From contig DKQZ01000087.1 in NCBI GenBank assembly GCA_002471975.1, positions 1-21,854 on the forward strand: 21,854 nt of DNA, written 5' to 3'. This DNA is from Dialister sp. UBA7295. Its GTDB lineage: Bacteria; Bacillota; Negativicutes; Veillonellales; Dialisteraceae. Shown here piece after piece: positions 9,130 through 16,509 of the stretch. The notes beneath the pieces were generated by a model that saw only the letters and a list, made by a program, of their open reading frames with translations, was not told the DNA's origin and made no database searches. The translations under genes and the position numbers were made by a program. Each line of letters starts with the position of its first letter. The first letter of the stretch is position 1.

Positions 9130-9153
9130 AAAAAGGCGCCCCAAAGGGGCGCC
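9130..9153 (-). terminator. Intrinsic terminator of the 9185-10918 cyclase gene
   Basis: A perfect eight-base stem (GGCGCCCC with GGGGCGCC; plus 9035 +100 offset, that is 9135-9142 and 9146-9153) has a three-base loop and on the minus strand is followed by TTTTTA. It lies about 30 bases past the stop codon. Confidence 0.9.
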
Positions 9154-9184
9154 GCCTTCACTTACCATTTCTCCCTGAATCGAC

Positions 9185-10918
9185 TCACTTCTCCCTGGAC
9201 AGTCGCAGTGCCTTATCCCAGATATACACATAGAATACCCTGCCATAGATGGGATGCTGGTACAGTTTCCCAAAACCTTCCACCAGGATCTTCCGGCCTT
9301 TGGCGCTGATCACGTGGTAGGAGATGAAATTCGTCATTTCCTCATCTCTCTTCTGCTCATTGATATCCCCCTTCATGGCCTCCAGATCCTCTTTGGGGAT
9401 GATGGCGAAGAAACCATTCTTCGTATAGTCTTCAAATTCCTCATAATTCCTGCATTCCAGGAGGTTCACCATGCTGTTGTTCGCAAAGAGCACGTCTTCC
9501 CGCTCATTGGCCCGGGCCACCATCATGGCCCCGGGCATATGGCTGGACACGTCGGAAAGATTGAAGCCCAGCTGGGTCCTTTCCTCCCCCTTTTCCATGG
9601 AGTCGTCAAATTCCGTCCACCTTGCCTTGCCGTTCATCTTGGCCCGGTACAGGGCATAATCCGCGCGGGCCGCCAGGATATCATAGCGGTTTCCCTGCCT
9701 GGGATACGTCGCGCAGCCCAGGGAAATATGGAAAGTGATTTCCTTCCCTTCCCAGGAGAAGGCATGGGGCTTTTCCGAAAAGTCATCGAGGACGGGAATC
9801 ATATCGCCCAGGCTGGAGACAGGGGTGAAAATATTGAATTCGTCTCCCCCGTTGCGGATGACCAGGGCTCTTTCACCGAAAGTCTTTTTCATTTCAAGGA
9901 CGAAAGAGGAGAGGGCCCTGTCCCCCGCCCCATGACCGTAGACGTCATTGACCATCTTGAAATCGTCGATATCCACCGAAAGCATGAGAGCCTTCAGATC
10001 CGGATTATCCCGGATCCAGTCCCCCACCTTTTCCCTTCCTGCCGCCCGGTTCCAGGCCCCCGTCAGGCTGTCCGTGGAACTCCTGCGATGAAGGAGGGAA
10101 TTCCGGCCCACGATGACCGCCGCCGCAAGGGAAATGGAAAATCCGGTAATCACGATAAGAATGATGATTTCCGGGGGCACCCAGGGACGGGCCGGGCGAA
10201 GATGGAGAGCCCATATATCCCCATAAATATTTGTGGAAATATGGATGGAATCTTCCTCGTAATCCCCATTGGAATAGACCTCCTGGCTCTTTCCCTCTTC
10301 ATCAATGAGAGTAAGTCCGCAGAGAAGATCCGTATTTTCCATGCTGGCAAGGCCCAGACTCTTCACAAAACTGTCATAGTCCGCCACCACATACACATAG
10401 CCCCAGAAGGTTTCCCCCATATTGTCATAGATATAGACCGGATCGATGGTGATGAGGCCATAAAGGCCGGGAGAAATAGAAATATTCGGTTCAATGTGAA
10501 GATGACGATTTGCTTTCACATGCTCCTTCACCAGCTTCAGCCTTTTGTCATGATGACGGCTGAGATCATAAATCCCCTTCATATCCGTATAATAGAGGGC
10601 CCGGCCTTCCGCCGGCACCACCTGCACACTCCGGATCGAAGGGCCCATGGACACATAAGCCCGAACCTGGGCGGCCGTCGGAAGATTCTGCCCCTTCGAA
10701 TTGGAAATCTGCTCCTGCAGGGGCAGCGTGATATTGGCATAACGATAGAGGTACTCCTCCATCCTCTCCATCCGGGCCTCCCCCGCCTTCAGAAGCATCT
10801 CCTTCGCCCGGATCTCCATCTGGCTGTACACCGTCAGGGTGAGAATGCCCGTAATAATCAGCCCCACCGCCAAAACCGCCAGACTCACCTGACGAGTCAT
10901 ATCCCTGAGCCGCAGCAC
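9185..10918 (-). CDS. Membrane diguanylate cyclase, paralogue of the 6425-8155 gene
   Basis: This 577-residue protein has the same plan as its neighbour: a membrane helix at about 11-31, a CHASE-like periplasmic region (SIRSVQVVP near 94-102, DPVY at 159-162, FWGYVYVVAD at 171-180), a second helix at about 249-270, and a GGDEF domain starting at STDSLTGAWNR with an intact GGDEF at 357-361. A C-terminal PAS-like domain begins near LGFNLSDVSSHMPGAMMVAR. No RxxD inhibitory motif is seen in the expected position. The shared motif positions and the identical post-GGDEF PAS point to a gene duplication. The start is GTG at 10918, chosen because AAGGAGG lies seven bases before it; the next ATG (10900) lacks such a site. 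Both cyclases and the EAL protein could act on one c-di-GMP pool. Confidence 0.93.
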   Translation of the reverse strand: MLRLRDMTRQVSLAVLAVGLIITGILTLTVYSQMEIRAKEMLLKAGEARMERMEEYLYRYANITLPLQEQISNSKGQNLPTAAQVRAYVSMGPSIRSVQVVPAEGRALYYTDMKGIYDLSRHHDKRLKLVKEHVKANRHLHIEPNISISPGLYGLITIDPVYIYDNMGETFWGYVYVVADYDSFVKSLGLASMENTDLLCGLTLIDEEGKSQEVYSNGDYEEDSIHISTNIYGDIWALHLRPARPWVPPEIIILIVITGFSISLAAAVIVGRNSLLHRRSSTDSLTGAWNRAAGREKVGDWIRDNPDLKALMLSVDIDDFKMVNDVYGHGAGDRALSSFVLEMKKTFGERALVIRNGGDEFNIFTPVSSLGDMIPVLDDFSEKPHAFSWEGKEITFHISLGCATYPRQGNRYDILAARADYALYRAKMNGKARWTEFDDSMEKGEERTQLGFNLSDVSSHMPGAMMVARANEREDVLFANNSMVNLLECRNYEEFEDYTKNGFFAIIPKEDLEAMKGDINEQKRDEEMTNFISYHVISAKGRKILVEGFGKLYQHPIYGRVFYVYIWDKALRLSREK

Positions 10919-10954
10919 ACCCTCGCCTCCTTAAAACATAATATACTATCATTT

Positions 10955-10983
10955 ATTATAATCCATGCATGAGAAAGATGAAA
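10955..10983 (-). promoter_or_regulatory. Probable promoter for the 9185-10918 cyclase gene
   Basis: TATAAT on the minus strand (plus 10955-10960) has TTTCAT 17 bases upstream (plus 10978-10983). The -10 is perfect and the -35 is weak. Confidence 0.45.
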
Positions 10984-11066
10984 GGAACGATTTGGAAAAT
11001 AAAAATTTTCGCCTCCATTCATGAATAATCATTTCTGAATGGGAAATATTTGACATTCAATGGCAG

Positions 11067-11590
11067 TTACTATGGTCTGAGTTAGCTACGATATTCGGGT
11101 CTTAGCCCTGTTCGGGGCTTGCCCCATTCGACTCACTTCCGAGATTTCGGGGTGCGGGGTGCGGGGCGCGGGAAGGTGTGCCGCTGATGCGGCACATTTT
11201 TAATTGGGATTTTGCACAGGCGAGGTTGAAAGTCCCTGTACTGCACCTTTGCCACTAAACTCTCCCGGCAATTTCGTCCGGCGTCCCCCATCAGGGGAAG
11301 CTCCTGCGAAGCAGGTGAAGGGGGCTTACTATCGTACAAGTCGATAATGACTCAAATTCAGGAATGTCTCTACAGTCCGCAGCCGAAAATGGGAGCCAAA
11401 GGCAAAATAAAAAACTTGCGGCCGCAGGCCGCCACCTTCCCGACAACCCCGATTATCCCCGTGAACCCCCGACATCCCCGATTCAAAAGTTTCTTCCCCC
11501 ACAATTTCCTTTTCACCCCCAAGCAGTACACTCCCATATAAAACTGCGGCCGCAGGCCGCCACCTCCCCGCATACCGCACCCCGTTTTTC
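11067..11590. repeat. Composite intergenic mosaic repeat
   Basis: This is the third full copy, with no credible gene. The left module spans about 11068-11175, with 'tatggtctgagttagctacg' and G-rich words. A built-in terminator lies at 11177-11201. The centre is diverged (11215-11390). The 'aatgggagccaaaggcaaaa' block and two GCGGCCGC palindromes (near 11419 and 11546) follow, and the copy ends in C-rich words near 11564-11585. Confidence 0.7.
11177..11201 (+). terminator. Terminator hairpin inside the mosaic repeat
   Basis: TGTGCCGC (11177-11184) and GCGGCACA (11189-11196) form a perfect eight-base stem around TGAT and are followed by five Ts. It is the counterpart of the hairpins at 1988 and 8561. 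Confidence 0.75.
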
Positions 11591-11596
11591 CCAAAT

Positions 11597-11625
11597 CAAA
11601 AAGCACCCCTTTCCGGAGTGCTTTT
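11597..11625 (-). terminator. Intrinsic terminator of the Dcu gene
   Basis: On the minus strand AAAAGCACTCC pairs with GGGGTGCTTTTT (plus 11599-11625), with a five-base loop and one G-U pair, followed by Ts. It lies 16 bases past the stop codon. Confidence 0.85.
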
Positions 11626-11640
11626 ATTTCCAAAATTAAA

Positions 11641-12981
11641 TCAATACAGCACATGAGCAATCACGAATCCCGCGATGCAGGCGCAGATGACGCCGGTGAG
11701 ACCGGGAAGCATGAAAGAATGATTGAGAACGAATTTCCCGATTCTGGTGGTCCCGGAACGGTCAAAACCGATGCAGGCCAGGTCCGACGGGTAAGTGGGC
11801 AGGAAGAAATAACCGTAGCAGGCAGGGATGAAAGACAGGACCATGACCGGATCCATACCCAGCTTCAATGCCATAGGCATGACGATGGCAACGGCAGCTC
11901 CCTGAGAGTTTACCAGCTTGGAAGTGAAGAAAAGGACCAGCGCATAGGCCCAGGGATGAGTCGTCACCACGCTGCCCAGGAAAGACTTCAGGAAAGCCAT
12001 CTGGGAAGCGAAGTAAGTATCCGCCATCCAGGCTACGCCGTATACAGAGACGAGAGCCACAATGCCAGCCCGGAAAACCTGGCTGTTTCCCACGTCCTTG
12101 GCATGGATTTTGCAGACAAAGAGAATGATCGAGGAAACGAAAAGCATCACCATCTGGATGACCGTAGTCATGGAAATAGCCTTCATCACACCCTTGGCAT
12201 TCGGGAAATGGGGGAGCAGATCCGGGAAATTGCCCAGGATGGCGATGGAAATAATGCCCAGCAGGAAAATGATGGTGGCATGGTAGTAAGAAGACGGCAG
12301 GTCCTTGCCCTGAAGCGATTCCTTTTCCCCATACACATAGTCCCGCTGCTCCGGATCCTTAATCATTTCCTGGAAAGCCGGATCGTCGGCGAGATCCTTC
12401 CCTCTCCGGTAGCTCACCAGAGCCGCGCAGAGGACACCGATCAGGGTCGCCGGAAGAGATACCGCCAGGATCTGCAGCAGAGAATACGAATACCCCTGGG
12501 CAGCCATGAACCCTACGATGGAAACGACAGCCACAGACACAGGAGAGGCGGAAATCCCCATCTGGGAAGCGATGGAAGAAACAGCCATAGGCCTTTCAGG
12601 ACGGATATTCTGTTTGATGGAAATATCATAAATAATAGGGAACATCGTGTAGACGACGTGACCGGTCCCGCAGAGGACAGTCAGAAACCAGGTCGTCACG
12701 GGAGCCAGAATCGTGATATGCTTCGGATTATTGCGCAGGAACTTCTCCGCCTGCTTCAGCATGACCGTGAGTCCCCCGGAAGTCTGTAAAAATCCCGCAC
12801 AAGTCACGACGGCCAGAATCGTCAGCATGACGCCGATAGGCGGAGTCCCCGGTTTGAAATGAAAAATAAACGTATAAATCATAAGACCGATACCGGAAAT
12901 CACAGCCAGCCCGATCCCGCCATGCCGGATGCCCAGGAACAGGCACACAATGAGCACGACAAACCCCAATGCTAATTCCAT
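11641..12981 (-). CDS. Anaerobic C4-dicarboxylate transporter, DcuA/DcuB family
   Basis: This 446-residue polytopic membrane protein has the length and signature blocks of DcuA/DcuB carriers. These include an N-terminal FLGIRHGGIGLAVISGIG segment, then AGFLQTSGGL, KFLRNNPKHITILAP, LCGTGHVVYTMFPII, and RPERPMAVSSIASQMGISAS followed by PVS. The family exchanges or takes up fumarate, malate, aspartate and succinate in anaerobic metabolism. A soluble charged loop lies at about 193-230. In succinate- or fumarate-using Negativicutes such a carrier would feed succinate or fumarate across the inner membrane; the exact substrate cannot be read from the sequence. The ATG at 12981 is preceded by GAGAGGGG. 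It is monocistronic, with its own terminator and two palindromes in its upstream region. I left the gene symbol empty because DcuA and DcuB cannot be told apart here. Confidence 0.92.
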   Translation of the reverse strand: MELALGFVVLIVCLFLGIRHGGIGLAVISGIGLMIYTFIFHFKPGTPPIGVMLTILAVVTCAGFLQTSGGLTVMLKQAEKFLRNNPKHITILAPVTTWFLTVLCGTGHVVYTMFPIIYDISIKQNIRPERPMAVSSIASQMGISASPVSVAVVSIVGFMAAQGYSYSLLQILAVSLPATLIGVLCAALVSYRRGKDLADDPAFQEMIKDPEQRDYVYGEKESLQGKDLPSSYYHATIIFLLGIISIAILGNFPDLLPHFPNAKGVMKAISMTTVIQMVMLFVSSIILFVCKIHAKDVGNSQVFRAGIVALVSVYGVAWMADTYFASQMAFLKSFLGSVVTTHPWAYALVLFFTSKLVNSQGAAVAIVMPMALKLGMDPVMVLSFIPACYGYFFLPTYPSDLACIGFDRSGTTRIGKFVLNHSFMLPGLTGVICACIAGFVIAHVLY

Positions 12982-13060
12982 AAAAAATACCCCTCTCTTA
13001 AATGTAGTACATTCTAAATAGTGATGATGTGTTTAAGAATACCATAAAGGCGCAAAAAAT

Positions 13061-13121
13061 GGAAATATAGTTTCCGCATAGGACTTATATGATTCCATGA
13101 CATTAGGGAATATATAGTCCC
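13061..13121. promoter_or_regulatory. Twin palindromes upstream of the Dcu gene
   Basis: GGAAATATAGTTTCC (13061-13075) and GGGAATATATAGTCCC (13106-13121) are two similar inverted repeats, with G-rich and C-rich ends around an AT core, about 45 bases centre to centre. They lie 80-140 bases before the Dcu start. A shared transcription-factor site is the simplest reading. Confidence 0.45.
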
Positions 13122-13159
13122 CTATAAAAAGAATCCATAGCAAAAACACTTTCAGCCAT

Positions 13160-14060
13160 GCAAAAAAGCCCCCCATCAGAGAGCTGTCACAAAGCAGACT
13201 GCAAGGGGGCGAAGAAGTGTATCCCGGCGGCCGAAGGCCGCCTGATGAAAAGCCTTCCCTAGCTAGGGAAGGTGCCCCGCAGGGGCGGATGGGATGATTG
13301 ATGTTTTTCCCGCACTACAGTCCCATGGTACTTTTCCCTCATCAGGCGCCAAATCGCCCCCTCACCGCTGCCCTTGAGCTCCCCGGGATGCATGTGCCTT
13401 TCAGCTCATTTTCGACATGTACGATCGTACAGCCCCTTCGTCGCCTGCGGCGACTGCCCGAACTTCGGGGAGGCTATGCGGGGAGCCTACTGGCTGACGT
13501 TTTCCTCATTTGGGACGGGAATCTTTTGGCTGCTAACCCCATATGTGCCTTGTACGATTAAACAACCTTTCCCCCGGCTTCGCCGGTACCTTTCCATCCC
13601 AGGAAAGGTGGGGGACCGATATTATGCTCAACTGTATCCTCAGGCTTACGTTTACCGATAGTGCAGGGGAAACATCAATCATCCCATCCGTCGCCTGCGG
13701 CGCCACCTTCCCCATCTGGGGAAGACTGACCGTCAGGCGGCCAAAGGCCGCCGATTCCATCCTTTCGCCCCCTCACCGCTTCGCGGAGCTCCCCGGGGTT
13801 ACAGGTATCGTTTATCTCATTTTTCCCATGTACGATAGTACAGCCCCTCCGTCACTTCGTGACACCTCCCCGAACTTCGGGGAGGCTATGCGGGGAGCCT
13901 GCTGGCTATCGATTATCTCATTTGTGCCAGGTTTGTTTTGGCCGTTAGCCCCAAAGATGTTTATTTCTTATACACTTGCGCCCGAAGGGCGCCACCTTCC
14001 CGAGCGCCCCGGAAATCCCGATTCTCCAGAGTCCCCCGACACAAAAGTCTATAGACTTCC
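13160..14060. repeat. Intergenic mosaic of GC-rich hairpins
   Basis: There is no convincing gene in this roughly 1.1-kb gap. It is a string of small hairpins: GCCCCC/GGGGGC (13168-13173, 13205-13210), GGCGGCC-gaa-GGCCGCC (13226-13242), a perfect 20-base palindrome at 13253-13272, GCCCC-gca-GGGGC (13274-13286), GTCGCC-tgc-GGCGAC (about 13439-13453) and GTCACTTCGTGAC (about 13851). A unit containing 'gccccctcaccgct', 'gagctccccggg', a GTACGATCGTAC palindrome and 'aacttcggggaggctatg' occurs twice (about 13363-13510 and 13768-13920), and again at the window's right edge. Confidence 0.7.
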
Positions 14061-14088
14061 TGTTTCCTCCCATGACAGGGGCAGGAAA

Positions 14089-14097
14089 TGTTATAAT
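14089..14097 (+). promoter_or_regulatory. Extended -10 promoter for the crotonase operon
   Basis: TGTTATAAT (14089-14097) is an extended -10 box 44 bases before the start codon. No good -35 lies 16-18 bases upstream, which is common for extended -10 promoters. Confidence 0.55.
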
Positions 14098-14141
14098 TAA
14101 ATTAACGAATCCAAGTCTGATTTTCTTTGAGGAGGTTTGTC

Positions 14142-14939
14142 ATGGCTTACAAGATGATTCACACGGTTATTGAAAAGGGTATCGAAACGATTACTCTGGA
14201 TTATGCGCCCACTTTGAATGCGCTGGATATGAATATGGCGCTGGAACTGGAAGATGCATTGAAGTCTGCTGAAACCAATCCGGAAGTGAAGGTCCTGATC
14301 CTCACCGGTGCGGGACGGGCTTTTTCGGCGGGCGGCGATATCCGTTATATGAAGGCGCACTGCGATGAGCCGGATTTCTCCCGGAAGTCCATGGCCCCTC
14401 TGGCAGGGAAGCTTTCTGAAATCGTGCTGTACATGAAGAAAATGTCAAAGATCATTATTTGTGCCGTAGCCGGGGCCTGTGCGGGCGGAGCGGCCAATCT
14501 GGCTTTTGCCTGTGATTTCGTGTACTGCTCGGACAATGCGAAGTTCCTGCAGGCTTTCGTAGGCATCGCTCTCTGCCCTGATACGGGGGGCGTTTATTTC
14601 CTGCCCAGAATCATCGGCAGCCATCGGGCATTCGATCTCTTCGTGACGGGCCGGGCCGTAAAGGCAGATGAAGCCTTTTCTATCGGACTGGTCAAAGAAG
14701 TGACGACGAAGGAGAACCTGATGCCCACGGTCTATGCTTTTGCTGAAAAGCTGACCCAGGGGCCGCTGCTCGCTTATCGGAATATGAAGAAGCTCATGTT
14801 CGTTTCTCTCTACAAGGGCTTTGAGGATTACATGAAGGACGAGGCAGTCTACCTCGCCCAGTGTTCGGGATCTGAAGATTTCAAGGAAGGCATCACCGCA
14901 TTCCTTGAGAAAAGAAAGCCGGAATTCCAGGGGAAGTAA
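14142..14939 (+). CDS. Crotonase-superfamily enoyl-CoA isomerase/hydratase, PaaG-like active site
   Basis: This 265-residue protein belongs to the enoyl-CoA hydratase/isomerase superfamily. GRAFSAGGDIRYM at 58-70 carries the CoA-binding and first oxyanion-hole segment, and GACAGGAANLAF at 111-122 the second. The two glutamates of classic enoyl-CoA hydratase are absent: their places hold Asn119 and Phe139 (LQAF). Instead CPDTGG at 145-150 supplies Asp147, the pattern of PaaG-type and delta3-delta2 enoyl-CoA isomerases. Isomerisation of an unsaturated acyl-CoA is therefore likelier than hydration; the substrate is unknown. The ATG at 14142 is chosen because GAGGAGG (14129-14135) lies six bases before it; the earlier in-frame TTG at 14127 runs through that site. 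It is the first gene of a three-gene operon, one base before the esterase. Confidence 0.88.
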   Translation: MAYKMIHTVIEKGIETITLDYAPTLNALDMNMALELEDALKSAETNPEVKVLILTGAGRAFSAGGDIRYMKAHCDEPDFSRKSMAPLAGKLSEIVLYMKKMSKIIICAVAGACAGGAANLAFACDFVYCSDNAKFLQAFVGIALCPDTGGVYFLPRIIGSHRAFDLFVTGRAVKADEAFSIGLVKEVTTKENLMPTVYAFAEKLTQGPLLAYRNMKKLMFVSLYKGFEDYMKDEAVYLAQCSGSEDFKEGITAFLEKRKPEFQGK

Positions 14940-14940
14940 G

Positions 14941-15648
14941 ATGAATCCACTTGCCACTTTTACTGCAGAGCATCTGACAGTCACGGTTTTTGGAAAAACA
15001 AATGCCAAGACCGTCATGTATATCCCTATCCCTGTGACGGAAGTGATGGAAACGGCCTCTCTTACGGAGGAATTTCCTCTTCTTCTCGCCTTTATCGACG
15101 GCATGGACTGGAACCGGGATCTTTCTCCCTGGCCGGCGCCGAAGGTGTTCCGGCAGGAGGAGGATTTCGCAGGGAAAGCGGACGATTTCCTGAAGCTGCT
15201 CTCATCGGAGGTATTTCCAAAGGTGGAAGGACTTCTTGAGCATCCTCCCGAGAAACGGATACTGGCAGGGATTTCCATGTCCGGCCTCTTTGCCCTCTAC
15301 GCAGGGACGAAGAGCCCTGCATTCGATGCCCTGGCCTCCATTTCCGGTGCCCTCTGGTACGATGATTTCCTTTCCTATATGGAAACCCATCCCCTTTCGG
15401 AGAAGGTCAGGCGGGTCTATCTTTCCCTTGGAAATAAGGAAAAGAGGACAAAGAATCCCCGCATGGCCCGTGTTGAAACGGCAACTCTGGCCATCCGCGA
15501 ACTTTTCGCAGCGCAGGGCATCGAAACCATTTACCAGTCGAACCAGGGAAATCATTTCGTCTATGGCGCGGAACGGCTGGAGGAGGCCATCCGCTATCTG
15601 CTGACAGGAAAACCCTGGAAAGGGCCCCACAGTCTCTCCATCCTTTGA
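14941..15648 (+). CDS. Alpha/beta-hydrolase esterase
   Basis: This 235-residue cytoplasmic protein has the nucleophile elbow GISMSG at 110-115 (Ser112). SLGNKEKRTKNPRM near 162-175 and NQGNHF with His205 resemble the acid and histidine regions of the putative-esterase family related to Fes/IroE and esterase D. No signal peptide is seen. The natural ester is unknown. The start is ATG 14941, one base after the upstream stop, with AGGGGAAG before it; an upstream in-frame start at 14905 would overlap the crotonase gene and has no better ribosome site. Tight spacing on both sides indicates co-transcription with the crotonase and the methyltransferase, so hydrolysis of an acyl-thioester or ester in the same pathway is possible but unproven. 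Confidence 0.82.
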   Translation: MNPLATFTAEHLTVTVFGKTNAKTVMYIPIPVTEVMETASLTEEFPLLLAFIDGMDWNRDLSPWPAPKVFRQEEDFAGKADDFLKLLSSEVFPKVEGLLEHPPEKRILAGISMSGLFALYAGTKSPAFDALASISGALWYDDFLSYMETHPLSEKVRRVYLSLGNKEKRTKNPRMARVETATLAIRELFAAQGIETIYQSNQGNHFVYGAERLEEAIRYLLTGKPWKGPHSLSIL

Positions 15649-15655
15649 GGTATCT

Positions 15656-16162
15656 ATGGAAAATGAAATGATTTACAAAGGCTATATGGACTCCCCCATA
15701 GGCCTTCTGGAAATATGGGCCACACAAAAAGGCCTCCGCCGGGTGGAACGGTGTGAAAAACGTGCCGAATCCAATGAAAATGACCTCGTCCACCGATGCC
15801 GGGAGGAACTTTCCGAGTATTTCGCAGGCCGGAGGAAATCTTTCGACCTGCCCCTGGATCCCGTAGGAACGGATTACCAGAAAAAGGTATGGAAAATCCT
15901 CGAAACCATCCCCTATGGAAAGACCCTGACCTATGGCGAAGTGGCCGCCAGAGCGGGAAATCCGAAAGGCTCCCGGGCCGCAGGAGGAGCGGCTCATAAT
16001 AACCACATTTTGATCATCATCCCCTGCCATCGGGTGATCGGCAAGAATCGGACTCTCACCGGCTTCGGGGCAGGACTGGATAATAAGGAAATCCTTCTAA
16101 GGCTGGAAGGGAAGAAGCTGGCTGAAAGCAAAAAAAGACTTGCTACTGAAAAGGTACTCTGA
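15656..16162 (+). CDS. ogt: Methylated-DNA--protein-cysteine S-methyltransferase
   Basis: This 168-residue suicide enzyme transfers alkyl groups from O6-alkylguanine in DNA to its own cysteine. The active-site motif IIIPCHRVIG is intact, with Cys124 as acceptor. The recognition helix region PYGKTLTYGEVAARAG (86-101) and the arginine finger in SRAAGGAAHNNH (Arg107) precede it. The length and the short N-terminal domain fit Ogt rather than the longer Ada. The ATG at 15656 follows a GAGG that overlaps the esterase stop. Nothing ties it functionally to the two upstream enzymes. A strong hairpin at 16227-16275 ends the operon. Confidence 0.93.
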   Translation: MENEMIYKGYMDSPIGLLEIWATQKGLRRVERCEKRAESNENDLVHRCREELSEYFAGRRKSFDLPLDPVGTDYQKKVWKILETIPYGKTLTYGEVAARAGNPKGSRAAGGAAHNNHILIIIPCHRVIGKNRTLTGFGAGLDNKEILLRLEGKKLAESKKRLATEKVL

Positions 16163-16171
16163 AAAAGTTCT

Positions 16172-16197
16172 CAGTTATCAGTTATCAGTTCGCAGAA
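16172..16197 (+). repeat. Left 26-bp inverted repeat of the toxin cassette
   Basis: It consists of CAGTTATCAGTTATCAGTT followed by CGCAGAA. It matches, in inverted orientation and with one mismatch in 26, the sequence at 18017-18042 on the far side of the toxin array. Confidence 0.8.
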
Positions 16198-16225
16198 GTT
16201 CCATACTTCTCCAATAACTGCAAAT

Positions 16226-16275
16226 AAAAAAGATAATGATTAATCGTTCTAAGAACCATTGACCATTATCTTTTT
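16226..16275. terminator. Bidirectional terminator hairpin, left edge of the toxin array
   Basis: AAAAAGATAATG near 16227-16238 pairs with CATTATCTTTTT (16264-16275), with an inner GTTC/GAAC stem and T or A runs on both sides. It ends the ogt operon. The surrounding 78 bases (16221-16298) are a diverged direct repeat of 17936-18012. Confidence 0.8.
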
Positions 16276-16328
16276 ATTTGTCTATTCAACGGAATAATCA
16301 AATGCTGCTGATGAATCCATCCAATTTG

Positions 16329-16357
16329 TTGTGCACATTTGTTTGGCATGCTATACT
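16329..16357 (+). promoter_or_regulatory. Promoter of toxin copy 1
   Basis: TTGTGC (16329-16334) and TATACT (16352-16357) are separated by 17 bases. The same arrangement precedes every toxin copy. Confidence 0.8.
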
Positions 16358-16363
16358 GAATCT

Positions 16364-16407
16364 GAGCTCTCAGCGTGAGCCTGGTTCATCTCCACGAAAT
16401 GGAGGTG
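16364..16407 (+). promoter_or_regulatory. Toxin 1 leader: long-range pairing arm and SD-masking hairpin
   Basis: GAGCTCTCAGCGTG (16364-16377) is complementary to CACGCTGAGGGCTC downstream of the toxin (16603-16616), and GGTTCATCT to AGATGAGCC (16583-16591). CATCTCC (16387-16393) also pairs locally with GGAGGTG (16401-16407), which contains the ribosome binding site. Confidence 0.7.
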
Positions 16408-16412
16408 GGACC

Positions 16413-16484
16413 ATGAGTGTCTATGAAGCGATCACATTGATGATTTCATTTGGCGCGCTTGTCGCACTGATTATGAAAAAGTAA
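16413..16484 (+). CDS. Holin-like type I toxin peptide, copy 1
   Basis: This 23-residue peptide begins MSVYEAITLM, continues through one hydrophobic helix (LMISFGALVALIM) and ends MKK. That is the short form of the putative holin-like toxin (Hol-Tox) family, whose members insert in the membrane and are usually controlled by an antisense RNA. GGAGG at 16401-16405 lies seven bases before the ATG. It differs from the other three copies by Ser2, Ile7 and Thr8. A converging antisense promoter lies 145 bases downstream. Family membership comes from the sequence pattern; toxicity is inferred from the family. Confidence 0.82.
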   Translation: MSVYEAITLMISFGALVALIMKK

Positions 16485-16509
16485 CTAAAGATATTTCTAT
16501 AGTGTATCA

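Noticed and set aside
8640..9309. Overlapping open frames of 163 and 185 residues between the cyclases
   Set aside because: They are translations of the C-rich mosaic repeats (repeated P, S and F blocks) and one runs into the end of the real cyclase gene.
9254..10972. A 572-residue open frame opposite the second cyclase gene
   Set aside because: Same reasoning: a shadow of a high-GC third-position bias. It appears in both paralogues because the coding strand is conserved.
13543..14100. A 185-residue open frame in the gap before the crotonase gene
   Set aside because: It runs through several hairpin repeats that also occur elsewhere in other frames, and shows no ribosome site or domain.
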